DNA from: Microbacterium oleivorans | GTDB lineage: Bacteria > Actinomycetota > Actinomycetes > Actinomycetales > Microbacteriaceae | Length of the DNA: 64,000 nt | Direction of reading: 5' to 3' | Assembly (NCBI RefSeq): GCF_001644225.1 | Contig: NZ_LSTV01000003.1 | Coordinates: 248,001-312,000 of the forward strand | Part shown: positions 62,522 through 64,000 of the stretch, piece by piece | Numbering within the stretch: the stretch's first letter is position 1 | Layout: each line of letters opens with the position of its first letter | Program-made: the position numbers and the translations under genes | Notes under the pieces: model-generated | Told to the model about the DNA's origin: nothing | Seen by the model: only the letters and a program-made list of their open reading frames with translations | Database searches by the model: none

Positions 62522-63442
62522 GTGGCGATCGAGGTCGAGGGACTCGTCAAGTCGTACCGGGCGGTGCGGGCGGTGGACGGGATCTCGCTGACCGTCCCCG
62601 ACGGGCAGCTCTTCGCCTTCCTCGGCGCCAACGGCGCGGGCAAGTCGACGACGATCGGATGCCTCACGACGCTGCTCCGGGCCGATGCGGGTCGCGTGCG
62701 GGTGGCCGGCCGGGACGTGGCGGCCGACGGTGAGGCGGTGCGGTCCGAGATCGGCGTCGTCTTCCAGCGCTCGCTCCTCGACGACGGCCTCACGGTGCGG
62801 GAGAACCTCGCCCTGCGGGCGACCCTGTCGGGCGTGTCCCGGCGGCGCTTCGGTGTGCGTCTGTCCGAACTGTCCGAGCTGATCGAGCTCGAGGACGTCC
62901 TCGGGCGCCCGTACGGACGGCTGTCCGGCGGCCAGCGCCGTCGTGCGGACATCGCCCGCGCTCTCCTGCACGAGCCGGCGATCCTCTTCCTCGACGAACC
63001 GACGGCGGGCCTCGATCCCGCCAGCCGCGTCGCGGTCTGGGCCGCGATCGGCAGACTCCGCCGCGAGCGGGGACTCACCGTCTTCCTCACGACCCATTAC
63101 ATGGAAGAGACCGAGGAAGCTGATCAGGTCAGCATCATCGACGCGGGCCGCATCGTGGCCGAGGGGACGCCGACCGCGTTGCGCGCCCGGTTCAGCCGCA
63201 GCATCCTCACTGTGACGACCGACGACCCCGCGGCCGTGCTCGCCCATCCCGACGTCGACGCCGCGACGGTCGAACGCGACGGCGAGGTGCTGGTCGTCCC
63301 CGTGGCGGGCGCGGACCAGGCGCGCCGCATCCTCGCCGTCCTGGGCGACGGCGTGCGCGACTTCGAGTTCCGGCACGGGCGCATGGACGACGTGTTCCTC
63401 GCGCTCACGGGCCGACGGGACGAAACGGAGGATGCGGCGTGA
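62522..63442 (+). CDS. ABC transporter ATP-binding protein, DrrA/ABC-2 exporter type
   Basis: 306 residues from GTG 62522, six bases after GGAGAGGG; an in-frame GTG 30 bases earlier is not supported. Walker A is GANGAGKST (about residues 39-47), the signature LSGGQRRR and Walker B ILFLDEPTAGLDP, with the switch His in TTHYMEE. The 75-residue C-terminal domain (TVERDGEVLVVPV, MDDVFLALTGR) is the DrrA type. It powers an exporter with the permease encoded next, which it overlaps by ATGA-like GTGA. The cargo is unknown. Confidence 0.9.
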   Translation: MAIEVEGLVKSYRAVRAVDGISLTVPDGQLFAFLGANGAGKSTTIGCLTTLLRADAGRVRVAGRDVAADGEAVRSEIGVVFQRSLLDDGLTVRENLALRATLSGVSRRRFGVRLSELSELIELEDVLGRPYGRLSGGQRRRADIARALLHEPAILFLDEPTAGLDPASRVAVWAAIGRLRRERGLTVFLTTHYMEETEEADQVSIIDAGRIVAEGTPTALRARFSRSILTVTTDDPAAVLAHPDVDAATVERDGEVLVVPVAGADQARRILAVLGDGVRDFEFRHGRMDDVFLALTGRRDETEDAA

Positions 63443-64000
63443 GGATCGTCGCGGCGATCGTGCGCCGCAACCTCACCCTCTTCTCCCGCGACCGCCTCAA
63501 CGTCTTCTTCTCGCTGCTGAGCGGTCTCATCCTCTTCCTCCTGTACACGCTCTTCCTCGCGCGGCTGCAGGTCGACGGGCTCGAGCAGTCCCTGCCTCGC
63601 GCGAGCCGCGGCGAGATCGAGGCGTTCGTCGACAGTTGGATGCTGTCGGGCATCGTCCTGCTCACGACGGTCACCTCGGGCATCGGCGCCGTCTCGGTGT
63701 TCGTGGACGATCGGGCGACGGGGCGGTTCGGCGATTTCCTGGTCGCCCCGATCCGGCGAACGCACCTTGTGCTCGGCTACCTCATCTCCTCGGTCACCGT
63801 CGCCGTGCTCATGTCGGGCATCATCTTCGTCCTCACCGTCCTGCACCTCGGTCTCGTCCGCGGCACGTGGCTGCCGCCGGAGCAGATCGCCGCTGCCCTC
63901 GGGGCGATGCTCCTGTGCTGCGCGGCGTTCACGACGCTGGGGTGCTTCGGAGCATCGTTCCTCACCACGACGGGGGCCTACTCCGCGTTCTCCACCGTTG
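63439..64000 (+). CDS. ABC-2 type exporter permease, N-terminal part
   Basis: The gene starts at GTG 63439 inside the stop of the ATPase gene and runs off the window after 187 codons. It opens RIVAAIVRRNLTLFSRDRLNVFFSLLSGLILFLLYTLF, an elbow helix and first membrane helix typical of ABC-2 permeases. TGRFGDFLVAPIRRTHLVLGYLISS and further hydrophobic helices follow. It forms the membrane channel for the preceding ATPase. Confidence 0.88.
   Translation, partial: MRIVAAIVRRNLTLFSRDRLNVFFSLLSGLILFLLYTLFLARLQVDGLEQSLPRASRGEIEAFVDSWMLSGIVLLTTVTSGIGAVSVFVDDRATGRFGDFLVAPIRRTHLVLGYLISSVTVAVLMSGIIFVLTVLHLGLVRGTWLPPEQIAAALGAMLLCCAAFTTLGCFGASFLTTTGAYSAFSTV

Overview
The window is a high-GC (my estimate is about 70%), gene-dense stretch of chromosome from an actinobacterium. 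It most likely comes from Microbacteriaceae, and a Microbacterium-like organism fits best. This rests on gene content and order: lpqE-carD-ispDF-cysS-rlmB, then pnp, dapB, thyX-dapA-rnj-ftsK-pgsA-cinA-clgR-DUF3046-recA-recX, which parallels the mycobacterial core order. Other support is actinobacteria-specific families (CarD, DUF3046, DUF5302, DUF4032, RecX next to RecA), frequent GTG starts, and many genes whose start codon lies 6-7 nt after a TANNNT -10 box, which implies leaderless mRNAs. I saw no transposase, integrase, phage gene or CRISPR array.

Layout. 1-12 kb: the end of a RegX3-like response regulator, an LpqE-like lipoprotein, carD, a membrane acyltransferase, fused ispDF, a GNAT enzyme and EamA transporter, cysS-rlmB, an NAD(P)-binding protein, a DUF4032 kinase-like protein, an MsiK/UgpC-type sugar ABC ATPase and a DsbA-like protein that has lost its CxxC. 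12.1-12.8 kb: tRNA-Thr(TGT), a degenerate copy of its core, and one unrecognised gene whose stop codon lies in that copy; this looks like a scar of integration. 12.9-25 kb: CNNM/HlyC and TerC membrane proteins (TerC behind a riboswitch-like leader), an S9 peptidase, a PiT phosphate transporter next to a PHO-box-like repeat, a metallophosphatase, a MerR-aldo/keto reductase operon with a textbook operator, aspartase, a DUF4190 protein and an FAH-family hydrolase.

25-41 kb: a PrsW-like protease, YceI, FKBP, ribosomal protein S15, a 2OG-Fe(II) oxygenase, a divergent Lrp/alanine dehydrogenase pair, another acyltransferase, a CE1758/CE1759-type flavin monooxygenase/FMN reductase pair, a DedA protein, an unusual glycosyltransferase-SGNH hydrolase fusion, a CitA/CitB-type two-component system facing a DctA-type dicarboxylate symporter, and a DUF5302 protein. 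41-64 kb: PNPase, an aldo/keto-reductase-like protein with a substituted catalytic tetrad, a histidine phosphatase, a TSUP transporter, dapB, small envelope and redox proteins (OsmC, DUF4395, thioredoxin), thyX, an SDR, an AbiEi/DUF559-like protein, dapA-rnj, a GNAT, ftsK, pgsA-cinA, clgR-DUF3046-recA-recX, and a drug-type ABC exporter whose permease runs off the end.

Most of this is core housekeeping. The most distinctive signals are regulatory or structural: the shared leaderless promoter geometry, a SigH/SigR-type promoter before clgR, paired SOS and PafBC-type promoters before recA, the MerR operator, a PHO-box triplet, the tRNA-Thr scar, the GT-SGNH fusion, two apparent pseudoenzymes, and strong over-representation of the heptamer GGATGCC/GGCATCC.
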